DNA of 64,000 bases, taken from positions 24,498,245 through 24,562,244 of the forward strand of contig JABACO010000001.1 in the NCBI GenBank assembly GCA_013339895.1. Direction: 5' to 3'. The notes beneath the pieces are model-generated. The model did not search any database. It had not been told where the DNA came from and saw nothing but the letters and a program-made list of their open reading frames with translations. A program made the translations under genes and the position numbers. Shown here one piece after another: positions 10,097 to 29,166 of this stretch. Every line of letters starts with the position of its first letter. Within the stretch, counting starts at the first letter, position 1. This DNA comes from Ephydatia muelleri. Its lineage: Eukaryota > Porifera > Demospongiae > Spongillida > Spongillidae.

Positions 10097-10299
10097 CAAC
10101 CAATGCAGCCACCTGTGCTACCTCACCCTGGTATGGGAATGCCTTCTCTTTATGCACCACCACCACCACAGCCTTCAATGCACGCTTCCCTCACTTCATC
10201 TCCTTCCAAAATATGGGGGCTATGGGAAATGTATCTTCTTCAATAGGCCTGGGCACCATACCACCTTCTAATGCAGGTTACTGTCTTCTAATGGTGGTC

Positions 10300-10925
10300 T
10301 GGGAACCCTACCACCTAATGCTAGCCTAGGTACTCTACTACCATCAAGCATTGGCCTGGGCACCCTACCACCTAATGCTGGCCTGGGCACCCTACCACCT
10401 AATGCTGGTCTGGGCACCCTACCACCTAATGCTGGCCTAGGTACTCTACTACCATCAGGCTTTGGCCTGGGCACCCTACCACGTAATGCTGGCCTAGGTA
10501 CTCTACTACCATCTAGCATTGGCCTGGGCACCCTACCACCTAATGCTGGCCTGGGCACCCTACCACCTAATGCTGGTCTGGGCACCCTACCACCTAATGC
10601 TGGTCTGGGCACCCTACCACCTTCTAACATAGGCCTGGTCACTCAACTGCCTTCTAATGGTGGTCTGGGGACTCTGCCAGCTTCTAGAGCCAGTTTGCCA
10701 CCTACTAATGCTGGCCTGGGGACCCTACTATCTTCAACTTCCAATATTGGTCTGGGCCTACCACCTTCTGTTGCCAGCTTGGGTGCTTTGCAAATGAGAT
10801 TGTTGCCACCATCGGCTCCTGGCCTGGGCACCCTTCCACCTAATGGTGGCCTGGGCACCTTACAGCCTAATGGTAGTCTAGGCACCCTGCCTCCTAATGG
10901 TGGCCTGGGCACCCTACCTCCTAAT
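10300..10925 (+). repeat. 27-bp coding repeats (GLGTLPPNA) in the WNK pseudogene
   Basis: About 20 units of a 27-bp repeat encode Gly-Leu-Gly-Thr-Leu-Pro-Pro-Asn-Ala and variants. The functional WNK exon 11 carries the same array with fewer and differently ordered units at about 21120-21600. Confidence 0.9.
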
Positions 10926-10932
10926 GTTTGAT

Positions 10933-11243
10933 CCATACAATGCCTATTTATGCCATTCATCTGCACTGTATATCTGCAACTGAGAAATTGGTTCAGAGTT
11001 GAAAGACAATGGCATGATCAGTGACCATTTTATAGGTGAGATTCCAACAAACCAGATACCCTTCAAAAGCTCTTCTAATAAATTACACTCGACAGCAGAT
11101 TTTGCTACTAATTTGTCACAGTGTCAAGAATGATTGACAACACTTGAATGGTAAGTGTTAATAAATCAAGATTCACATGCAACATCACACACATATACTC
11201 AAACAAACACACATATCCACAGACATACATATAAACACACTGT
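10933..11243. other. Junction between the inverted duplicate arms, no gene
   Basis: About 310 bp of AT-rich sequence separate the rightward WNK pseudogene from the end of the leftward CCDC115 gene. I see no coding signal or transposon ends. It is the apparent centre of the large inverted duplication of 1-11 kb against 11-16 kb. Confidence 0.4.
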
Positions 11244-11862
11244 TCATAACTTAGGTCCACACAATTGTTCCTTCTCCTTCAGTAAAGTGCAATACTTCTT
11301 TCTCAGGAACTCCACCCTCTCCTGAGCTTGTGCAAGATCCACCACATAAGTAATGGCTGCAAACCAAACGTAGCACAATGATAAACAAAAGCACCACACC
11401 TGAATGCTACAAAACATCACCTTCCATAAAATTATGCTGTGCCTGGGGAAGACACTTGGACAACAGCTCTCCAAACCATTTGAGAGGGTCCTTCACCACC
11501 TCCTCCCCATCCTCCATCTCTTCCTCAACGGTGACCTTCGAAACGTCCTCCACGCCCACTGTACTCGTGCCCTTCCCGGCCCTCTTTCGCAGCTGCGTCT
11601 CCTTCGTGGGCACTTCGGAGTCTTTCCCGCCACCGCGTACGATGGGCGTCCTCAACAACGTGAGCGACAGTTCCGATTGGTCGCTTTCATTAGGGTCGTC
11701 GCTACACGGACCAGTGGGGTCATCACGCAGTCGTACATGCAGCTGGCTCACTGATGTGCCGCCCATCGAATAGCGCGCCTTCGCCATATTGAAATAACCC
11801 TATAAGAAGATTCGACCATAGATATTTATGGCAGAGACCGATGCGCCAACGCGCGGTTATGT

Positions 11863-11961
<99 letters not shown>

Positions 11962-12010
11962 CACATACTGCTGTTGTGTACTTCTCTCTCAGCTGCTCCA
12001 GCCGCTTCAT
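11244..12010 (-). CDS. CCDC115: CCDC115, V-ATPase assembly factor (Vma22-like)
   Basis: Three exons: 12010-11969, 11799-11421 and 11356-11244 (TGA). The predicted 177 residues are close to the human protein (about 180). A helix (KRLEQLREKY) precedes the family signature AKARYSMGG. An acidic linker follows, then DPLKWFGELLSKCLPQAQ, the best-conserved block, and a C-terminal coiled coil (AQAQERVEFLRKKY). In known species CCDC115 helps assemble the V-ATPase proton channel at the ER. The original first exon is interrupted by a transposon at 12021-12907, so the chosen start is the first ATG between the transposon and the helix. The donor has also shifted: GTATGT three codons upstream of the ancestral one, next to a GT microsatellite. 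Whether it is still expressed is uncertain. Confidence 0.85.
11865..11958. repeat. (CA)n microsatellite in CCDC115 intron 1
   Basis: About 47 CA units on the plus strand, that is GT repeats starting right after the 5' splice site of the minus-strand exon. Confidence 0.97.
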
Positions 12011-12020
12011 GGATCACATT

Positions 12021-12907
12021 ATATCATAGATTATTTAGAGAGGGATTGGAAGCTAGGCCAATTAACACAATGTAACACCTACACTCCTCGATACGGCGGG
12101 AAGCATACCGGAAGTAGCTTATTCAGGGTTATTAAGGTGTAATACGCGTGCGGCTTTGAAATCATGAATCCCTGTGACCGTATCCTTCGTGGCTTTGAGT
12201 GCGTTTTAAACGATGAAGACTTTAAGATTAACAGTCCAAATGCTAGGTGCGCTATTGAAACGGCACAAAGTTTGATGTCGTGGTCATCGAGAGAAGAAAA
12301 CGTCAAAGTACGCGTATCAATGCTACAAATACAAAGCTACGCACCATCAAAACTGAAGCATTATCTTAAAAACTAATTACACAGTGGTACGCAGCGTAGA
12401 CCACGCTACACGAACATATCTTTTAAAACAAACAGACGTATAGGATGGCTGAGATCACGGGATAGTAGTGAATTGACTCCTCGCAACTTCTCGCGACACC
12501 TTCTGAAGGTTCAACTATGTGTTTTACATCAACGGAAGGTCACCCAATAATAAAAAATACATCATGGCACGCAGAAATCATTAACCTAACAAGAACAACT
12601 TCAAAAAAACGCGTATCTCAAACTGTTAAGGACTTGGAGGGATAGTAGTGCTGCAAGGTTTGAAAATACGCCGCTTATCGTGTAAATGATACTTGAACAA
12701 CAACAAAAAGGATGGCAAAACTCTCACTGCTTTCGAGGTTATGTAGAAGAAATGATAAAACGCTTACAAGTAGTAGTTCGCTAGAACAAGAATTCCGCCT
12801 CTTTTTGTCAAAATTGAAGGTGTGAACAACCGTATCACGGAGTGTCTGCTATAGAACCATGCGCTCACGTGACATGCTTCCAATCCCTCTCTAAATAATC
12901 TATGATT
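12021..12907. mobile_element. Non-autonomous DNA transposon of about 0.89 kb in CCDC115 exon 1
   Basis: Inverted ends near ATCATAGATTATTTAGAGAG lie at 12024-12053 and, reverse-complemented, at 12876-12907. The element separates 'ccgcttcatgg' from 'tatccgccacg', which are contiguous in the plus-strand CCDC115 copy (8300-8330), so it inserted after the duplication. No transposase is encoded. A plus-strand frame of 70 codons at 12164-12376 has no recognisable domain. Target duplication is unclear (perhaps TTAT or TAT). A related terminus is found at 926-956. Confidence 0.8.
12164..12376 (+). CDS. Small unidentified ORF inside the transposon
   Basis: A 70-codon frame begins ATGAATCCCTGTGACCG and ends in TAA. 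It lies wholly inside the inverted-repeat element and resembles no transposase I know. It may be a chance frame or a captured exon fragment. Confidence 0.2.
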   Translation: MNPCDRILRGFECVLNDEDFKINSPNARCAIETAQSLMSWSSREENVKVRVSMLQIQSYAPSKLKHYLKN

Positions 12908-13020
12908 ATATCCGCCACGACCCCGTCCAATTGCTCGCATCATAGATATTAGATTAATATCTACTCTAATATCTTGGCTCGCATATAGCTGTCGTCATGC
13001 TCATTGTGACTCTGTGATAC
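12908..13020 (-). pseudogene. Severed 5' part of CCDC115 exon 1, with a 36-bp insertion
   Basis: Reverse-complemented, this matches 8263-8325, the 5' part of CCDC115 exon 1 in the plus-strand copy. Bases 12941-12976 are an extra 36 bp flanked by GCTCGCAT on both sides. A run of four G replaces three downstream. The transposon at 12021-12907 separates the piece from the rest of the gene, so it can no longer act as the normal start region. Confidence 0.75.
12941..12976. mobile_element. 36-bp micro-insertion with an 8-bp target duplication
   Basis: A 36-bp insert with inverted ends (AGATATTAGA and TCTAATATCT) lies between two copies of GCTCGCAT (12933-12940, 12977-12984). The uninterrupted plus-strand copy has the 8-mer once. 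It may be an extremely small hAT-type MITE or an excision/repair product. Confidence 0.7.
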
Positions 13021-13029
13021 CAACTAAGT

Positions 13030-13420
13030 GCAACACCGTTAATCTTGAATTTTGTTTTTAAGTAATTATGCAAACTCAATACAATATTTTTATGCATGTG
13101 TAGACACAACAAGTGGCTTGTGCAGTACGACTGCGTGATGACTGGAGTTCAAAGCACTTCCCAGCCTCCCTGCCCCATGCTCCATATGAGTCCACCACAT
13201 GAGGGGTGCAAACCCACCCCAACTAAGCACACCTGGTGTCGTTGGTTGTGCACTTCCTCTGCCCACCTGCTATTGCCCCAGCTGCAGACATGACATTTGG
13301 ATTGAGCAATGTCTATCATTAATTACAATTACATGAACCGATATATAATTTACTGATTTAATATGTGTATGAAACAAGACCGACTCATTCACAAGGAAAA
13401 ACAAAAACTCTTACATCTTA
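13030..13420. repeat. Inverted duplicate of 7814-8215
   Basis: Intergenic DNA downstream of UbK-3 and upstream of CCDC115, reverse-complement of the segment after UbK-1 (motif GTGCACTTCCTCTGCCCAC is shared). No gene is seen. Confidence 0.65.
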
Positions 13421-13454
13421 CCTGAATCAGTTTTGCATGTAGAATTACCTATCA

Positions 13455-16306
13455 TTATAAATGGGCAAGAACTACTGACATGGTGGGTCGTTTTTCAGGT
13501 TTAGTTTCAGTGCACCTCAGTACCAGGGAATGAAGGGAAGCATGTTTGGCCTTTACTTTTGCTTTCATTTCATGGAGGGTGGCAGGATCAGGGAACTCTC
13601 TCAATGTCACCTCACACAGCAGTATTCCATAACTGTACACATCAATCTTGGTGGTCTGTGGTGGTGGCTTGACACCGAGAGATGGGTGGACTGGAAATGC
13701 CTCTGGGGCTGTATAGACAATGGCACCATCCCCCATGGTACAAGCTTCCTTGGCCCAATTGGCAGACCCAAAGTCCGATAATTTGGCTTTCCATTCATCT
13801 CTAGCCATGGCTTTCAAAAGCACATTGGCTGAGCTGACATCTCTGTGGATGATGGGTTCTTCAAGCCCATGGAGATAGCATAGGGCAGAGGCCACATCAC
13901 GAAATATGCCCATGCACTGGTCCAGGCCAGGCTTAAGGAGGTTCTCCTCATAGGCCTTCCTCAATGTGGTGTCCAACAGTTCAGTGATGATCATGGGTCC
14001 TCCCTGGTCATCCAGCACTGCTGCTATAAATACAACAAGATTGGGGTGGTGCACTTGAGACATGGTACAGATCTCACGATACACTCTTTGCATGGTCTGC
14101 TTGCTTAAGATCAGCTCATGGACACACTTTACAGCCACCTGTTGATCTCTGAACCTTCCTTCCTTAACATATCCCCATGCCCCTCCTCCTATCACTTTCT
14201 CCAGCACAGTCACATGACGAAATGGTACGATCCAGAATGTGCTACTTTTGGACTGCTTCTCGTTTAGTTCCCTAATTGTTCTATCCCGCTCTTTGATAGC
14301 TTGATGGCATTCCTTCACTGCAAGATCTCTCTCCTTGATTGCTTGGTCTCGTTCCTTCTCTTTTTCCATTCCTTTTTGAATGTGTACTTCCTTTACTTGA
14401 TCTCGTTCCTCTATTGCTTGATCTCGTTCCTTCATTGCTTGATCTCGTTCCTTCATTGCTCGATCTCTTTCATTCATTGCTTGATCTCGTTCCATCATTG
14501 CTTGATCATGCTTTCTCATTTCATTCTCACGCTCCTGCGACATTTGGTATTGCTTCACTATTGATTGATACAGTTCCATCATGGCTATTGGGCAAAAATG
14601 AGAGCATCAGTCAGTTGTGTATTTCATCTAATCTACCTCTTGTCCTATATATAGGAGAGGACGTTGTCCTATATATAGGAGAGGATGTTGTACTTTATAG
14701 GACAACACAGACAATGGCTGATTTTATGCATGTATTTTTGAGTTTTGATCGCAAAATAATATCTTAGTGATACATAGAATGCAAAATACCACGCATTTCA
14801 TTGGCATCACGCTCACCTCTATGAATCTAACAAATCTCAAAATTTATAATAACAAGGTTATATGTATTGGAGCGTACTGTAGTGTATATGAAGCACATCA
14901 AATTGCATTCCTGACACCACCGTGAGTGGGGATTGGTGAATGTAACGTAACAGATAGGAAGTGTATGCTATGCAGCTTTTACACCTACTTATTAAGTATG
15001 TCTGTTTTAGTATCAAGGGTTCATAGCATCCATTACATCATTACAAGTGATCATTGTTTTTCTAATTGGCGTCTGTTGAAATGGATGCAGGTTCAATGTG
15101 ATCTTTGAAGCATGACTTAGAAATAATTCCATTATTAGCTATCTTAGCAGTAATCATCTGATCAGAAAGGAGGCTTTTCGGTAATTTCAGTACTCTATAA
15201 GAAGTGTTTAATTACCTATTAGCTGAAAACCTTATCAATAGTTGACCTTTATTTAAGGTCTGATAACGAGTATTTTTGATACTGTATGTCCTTTGCATGA
15301 CTATCATACATGTATATGAACAAAACTTCATCAAACAAACAGCTCAAAACATTCTCTAAATGAGAACGTTGGTGTTATAAGGATTTGGAGGCATAAAAAG
15401 CAAGTAAAGAAGAGTCTAATAGTCCTTTATGTAGCACATTTATAGGATAGTATGTTGTTCGAGTGCTAAATATAGGACTATTACATCAGTTTCTCACTTA
15501 CAATTAGACCCTTGTCTTTGCCTTTTACACCACTATTAGTTCTATATACCGCTAACTGACTTTCTCATAGTCTCGGAGAGAGAATGTTTTAGTCACTTGT
15601 ATACAAACACATGTAGCTACTTACCACTATGCGTGCCAACAACAAGATGAAGAGTTGACTCATTTTGGATATTGTAGTCACTCAAGGTACAACCATCTTC
15701 CAGCTGTATACCATTGAACAAGAATTGCTGTTGGTCTGATAGAATGCCTTCCATGTCCTGGATCTTGGCCTTCACATCGTCAATGGTATCAGTTGGTTGA
15801 ACCCACAATGTGATGGTCTTGCCTGTCAAGGTCTTCACAATGATTTGCATACAGCAACGATGAATACGGCAGACACAGAGAATTGACTTGGTTTGAATGT
15901 TGTAGTACCTCAAGGTTTGACCATCCTCCAGCTGTTTACCAGCAAAGATAAGTTGCTGTTGGTCTAGTGGAATGCCTTCCTTGTCCTGGATCTTCGCTTT
16001 TACGATCTTTATGGTATCACTTGGTTCCAATTCCAAGGTGATGGTCTTGCCAGTCAAGGTCTTCACTGTGATTAGAACCTCATCATGCAAACGAAGAATA
16101 AGAAGGAGAGTTGACTGCTTTTGAATGTTGTAGTCTCTCAAGGTACAACCATCCTCCAGCTGTTTGCCAGCAAAGATAAGTCGCTGTTGGTCTGGTAGAA
16201 TGCCTTCCATGTCATGGATCTTGGCCTTCACATCGCCGATGGTATCCCGTGGTTGAACTCCCAAGGTGATGGTCTTGCCAGTTAACGTCTTTACATCGAT
16301 TTGCAT
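13455..16306 (-). CDS. UbK-3: triple ubiquitin-like, coiled-coil TKL kinase fusion (intact)
   Basis: Two exons: 16306-15625 and 14584-13455, 604 codons including stop. Exon 1 encodes three ubiquitin-like units of about 76 residues, starting at [10 protein letters not shown]. The usual RLRGG tails are RLHDE, RIHRC and VGTHSG, so no unit ends in a cleavable di-glycine. The donor GTAAGT splits the last Gly codon after its first base. The acceptor (CCCAATAG) restores the frame into a coiled coil of about ten 7-residue repeats (RDQAMKE type), followed by a complete kinase: [43 protein letters not shown]. Known TKL kinases phosphorylate Ser/Thr. A role in binding ubiquitin receptors through an uncleavable ubiquitin scaffold is my inference. 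Transcript evidence is needed to exclude two separate genes. Confidence 0.8.
14585..15624 (-). other. UbK-3 intron, non-coding
   Basis: The 1040-bp intron between the ubiquitin and kinase exons. It contains a short tandem duplication (CCTATATATAGGAGAGGACG, about 14640-14690) and otherwise AT-rich sequence. It lacks the CA microsatellite and conserved blocks of the UbK-1 and UbK-2 introns, so it diverged or was replaced. Confidence 0.5.
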
Positions 16307-16736
16307 ACCGCTACGCGAAATAAGACGAGACGATTGTTCATGTGAAAGTTATGACCAAAAGCATCTAACCTTGGACCTATTTAACTTCCGTAACAATACT
16401 AACATAAAGACATGTACAGATTAAAAATAGACTATATATATATGCAAAGTTACTTCCTGTACCAGAATTATATGCTACGCCCAGTCATTATCATGTGCGT
16501 GTGATTACACAGGTACACACGACTTGCTAAAAATACTCGAATATCACGTGCGCGTCCTAATTCTTATTCTCAGACTCACTTACGTAAGCATTGTCGCATA
16601 TATAATGTATAATGCTTTGCAGGTCGAATTGGGATCCGGGGGGAACCCCCTTTTAAACCCGCAATGAATGATTTAATTATTATCATTAGTAACAATTAAG
16701 AATTATTGCAATGTAAAGATGGCTGAATACAACTGC
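16307..16736. other. Upstream region of UbK-3
   Basis: No gene. Immediately before the ATG, on the minus strand, the sequence CTTATTTCGCGTAGCGGT is shared exactly with the position before the first ATG of the broken unit at 58483. This is a candidate conserved 5' leader, or the tail of a lost upstream ubiquitin repeat (it reads ...Ser-Gly-Met in frame). Confidence 0.4.
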
Positions 16737-16741
16737 AGCTG

Positions 16742-16878
16742 CAGAGGCGTAGAACGTATTTACGATTGGGGGGCCGACTTTGTAAATTATGAATGGGGGG
16801 GGGGGGGGGGTGCAGTCCCTTACGACGGGGGGGGGGGGGGGGGGGGTGGGGGGGGGGGGGGGTGAGCCTACGCCTCTG
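16742..16878. mobile_element. 137-bp poly-G MITE with an AGCTG target duplication
   Basis: Perfect 11-bp inverted ends (CAGAGGCGTAG / CTACGCCTCTG) flanked by AGCTG (16737-16741 and 16879-16883). The interior is mostly G runs of 12-22. It resembles the 9789-10096 element in its ends, 5-bp duplication and G-rich content, so the two may be related. Confidence 0.9.
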
Positions 16879-17073
16879 AGCTGTGCGAGCACACAAACGG
16901 CATGGCAGTATCATAACGTGTTTGATGAGGTTTGTCTAACTGACTATTTGTTATTTTCGTATTCGGGGTATTTGATTATTTTATTTGTCTAGACCACGGA
17001 CCACTTATGCAATTACGCGGTGTGTAATTGCATTAGTGGTTTGCCTCACAACTGGCCCATGGTACTGTGAGCT

Positions 17074-17560
17074 GTGTCTCTGACTCTGTTTAATGGAGAA
17101 GATCGCCATGCCCGTGGTCCCCTTTCTCTTGTGCCATCTTTATCTCTAGACTCTTCGGATGAATACATCAATGATATGCTTAAATGGCAGAGGGACCTCC
17201 AATGCCCTAAATCCCTTGGAAGTGAAGTAAGAAGGTGGGAATTCCAAACAAAAAGATTCTTCTTGAAGCTTTGGGTGCATGTGACAGGGATTCCTTTCCA
17301 ACATCCATTTCCTGCTTGTTCTTGGCTGCACATTACTTATATCAAGTGCAGAAGCAGACTGAACGATCCTTGTCCTTAATGAGAAGGATCAAGACATACG
17401 CAATCTTATCGGTTATGACAGAAGAACGCTTTTCTGATCTGGCTTTGATTTCCATGCACTAGAAAGAAAGAGTATACCTGCTGATGAAATTTGCAAGGCA
17501 TTCCTGCACGCCCATCCCAGAAAACTGTTTCAAGCATCCTTCTTTGACGATTGTAGTACA
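17074..17560 (+). pseudogene. hAT-type transposase C-terminal remnant (ZMYM/HAT dimerisation region)
   Basis: Fragments in two frames resemble the C-terminus of hAT transposase-derived proteins. A segment with a Leu-rich turn (LKWQRDLQCP) is followed, after a frameshift, by EALGACDRDSFPTSIS and ERSLSLMRRIKTYAI..MTEERFSDLALISMH. The ERSxSxMRRIKTY...EERLxxLALxxIH pattern is the hallmark of the HAT dimerisation domain. Frame changes and an in-frame stop after ISMH show it is dead. It lies among other transposon pieces. Confidence 0.7.
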
Positions 17561-17639
17561 TAGATTCTTGTAATCGTAATTTGATAAATACTACGCAGTT
17601 TTATGTAGTGTTTTGCGTATGATATAATAAAAATCAAAA

Positions 17640-17762
17640 GGCTGGGACTCCCGCTAGGGGAGCGCTGGGCGGGAGGGGTACCCCTCCCCCGCTAATGAAA
17701 TTATTTAACAACCCCCCCCCCCCCCCCCCCCACTTTTCTGAAATCCTGGATCCGCCCCTGTT
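17640..17762. mobile_element. Partial poly-C/poly-G MITE end
   Basis: The sequence ends in a run of about 20 C, then CACTTTTCTGAAATCCTGGATCCGCCCCTG, an end typical of G-rich MITE families. Upstream, CTCCCGCTAGGGGAGCGCTG forms a foldback. I could not identify the matching other end, so the boundaries are approximate. Confidence 0.4.
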
Positions 17763-18299
17763 AAACCGCTTCATGCAGAAGGCATATTATTGATAAAAAC
17801 ATCGTTTCCCCCGGCCATGAGTGACTGCAACCAATTCGGTGCACGATTTCGTGCGCCGCGGAACAACAATGTTGAACCACGTGTACTAGCGTTATACATT
17901 ATGCTATATGCTTGCCCGTGGCGTTCCATGTTTACAAGTTTAAAAATAGTATTTGTGGTGGTGATGCAACTCATGCAAGGAATCAAGGTACAGTTGTGGG
18001 GTTTCTACAACACTTAGTCTGAGAAACCATGACCCTCAATGCGTTTAGTTACATTTGAATACATATACGTATGGGATAGTAAATATCTCCGGATACAAAT
18101 GGGATCGTTTCGGGACCTTACAGAATCGTCACTGATCATCAAATCACTATAACGTCAATTGTGAGTAATTAAATTACAAAGTCGATTGTGTGAGGATTTG
18201 TTGATTTGGATTTCTTAATGTAGCGATTGAAATAATTATTGACATTAGAGTTTTGGACTTTATGATCTACTAAAATTTAATCATATTACAGGTTGTTGT

Positions 18300-18482
18300 T
18301 GCATATTACTAATTAATTCATGCTACTTAACCCTATTTTTTATTGATCTTAGTTAACAATAAAGGCACTTAAAACTTTCGTTTTCACTATTATCATCGTT
18401 ACAGTGTACAGCGTTACAATAAGCTCATTAACTGTTATCATAACTATTAAAACCTGTCCTGTTCATTTCTGGACACCCTGTA
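18300..18482. mobile_element. Right end of a mariner-like MITE (copy A)
   Basis: The end CCTGTTCATTTCTGGACACC followed by CTG and TA matches the right end of the element at 41228-41819. The preceding 150 bp are also alignable (runs such as TTACAGTGTACA, AATAAGCTCATTAAC). The left end was not located. Confidence 0.6.
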
Positions 18483-18993
18483 TGCTATTGCAATACATTG
18501 AAACAGGAACATAAGGTACCAGGTCACTACATGTATGAATGCCCATGTCAACACCATGACATTAGGTGCAGCAATTCATTATTTCATATTGTTTTACAAT
18601 ATAAAATTGCAAAGTATGGTCATCTGTGGTTACTGTACACTAGTGACTCAGTAGCACATGTGGAGGGATCCCCTTCTACTTATGGAATGTCATAATGCTG
18701 TGTATGTCCTACACATGGCTTACTGTAGGCATAATCAACACCATGACTTCCCAAGTCTTCAAAGCCAACAGCGTTCACCGGTTCTCCACTGCCCTCAGGA
18801 GTAGTGCACTCTTCCCCTGACCTTCACAATAGTACATTTCCACTAGCTTTCGCACACACGCATGTATCACAAGTCCTCAGCTGTATTTGTCACACATAAT
18901 AATAATAACGATGTATATAAATTATTAAGTCAACATACAACATAGAAAATGGAACACACATAACCACACAAAATCAGCGAAACCCGATGAGTA
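18483..18993. other. Downstream flank of WNK, no gene seen
   Basis: AT-rich sequence after the WNK stop. Bases about 18905-18993 recur after the WNK remnant at 57900-58010, so this is part of the duplicated 3' flank. No polyadenylation signal can be assigned with confidence. Confidence 0.4.
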
Positions 18994-28306
<9,313 letters not shown>

Positions 28307-29166
28307 GCTGCGTGCGTGTGCGTTGTGTGTGTATATATGGTGCGTGTGTTGTGTGTGTTGTACGTGTGCATGAGTACAAATCAACAATTAGTGGTCAGAT
28401 TTGCTAATACGACTAATTCACATACTACATGTAACTTTATGGAGAACACGAGGTACCGTTTTCCTCAGTGGCTACTGCGAAGTTTGTACAAAGGTCAAAC
28501 TGGGTCAGTGTGTTTAGGGCGTGTGGCGCTAGGCGCGTGGTCGTTATTAACACCCACTTCTGTGGCTTTATAAATATTTTAAATAGAGGGCGGCGGCAAA
28601 GTGTGGTCGCGTCTTTAAAGTGCGCCACATATACTCCAACCATTATCGTACATTGGCTTTGCCTTCTGCAAAGGTCGCTGCTCATACACACTGCTCATAC
28701 ACACTTATGGAAAAATAACCGCGGCCCATAACTCACATCTTCGCGCGCATAGTACTAAAAAAAAGTCAAGAAAGCGCTTGCAGTCGCATCTTTCTCCCAC
28801 CACACGAAGCCACAACACATTACGTACCTTTTGTCATAGGAAGGCGACAGCTGTGAATGAATGAATGAATTCCACTGCAACAAACGAAATTTGGCGTACG
28901 ATGCGATAGAACCAGCCACGCAAACGAACTGCACTACGTTTGAAGAGTAGGAACTTGGAAGTTTTTCAGTCAGAACGTTATTCCAACTTCATATTATCAG
29001 CGCGCATGACAAACCACGCCCAGTTCATCCCGCCCCCAACATTTAAGCTGATATGGGAATCGGACGAGCGAAGCTCGTATTAATTATTGTCGACGATAAA
29101 TACTATTAATAAGAGTATGATAGAATAGCGTACGAAGATAACATGTCGTTTAGAAGATCATGAGCA
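28307..29166. promoter_or_regulatory. Divergent promoter region between WNK and GTF3C1
   Basis: The start codons of WNK (minus) and GTF3C1 (plus) lie 860 bp apart, facing away from each other. The interval has no further coding exon that I can support. It is richer in CpG-containing words (GCGCGCATAG, GGGCGTGTGGCGC, ATCGGACGAGCG) than the surrounding intergenic DNA. No TATA box or other defined element is assigned. Promoter function is inferred from position only. Confidence 0.5.

Larger units (their letters stand above)
8960..10932 (+). pseudogene. WNK 3'-half pseudogene (inverted duplicate)
   Basis: Pieces of WNK exons 8, 9, 10 and 11 appear in order with their introns. The exon 8 fragment (about 8965-9085) matches 22960-23060 and is fused to an exon 9 fragment (about 9087-9373, with a 10-bp deletion). 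An exon 10 copy (about 9529-9590) and a truncated exon 11 copy (from about 9716) follow. The exon 11 copy is interrupted by a MITE at 9789-10096 and contains an extended GLGTLPPNA repeat. No kinase exons are present. The frame is broken in several places. Confidence 0.85.

Noticed and set aside
28392..28731. Short frames upstream of WNK (85-118 codons)
   Set aside because: No conserved content, overlapping frames on both strands, and the position is the promoter region.
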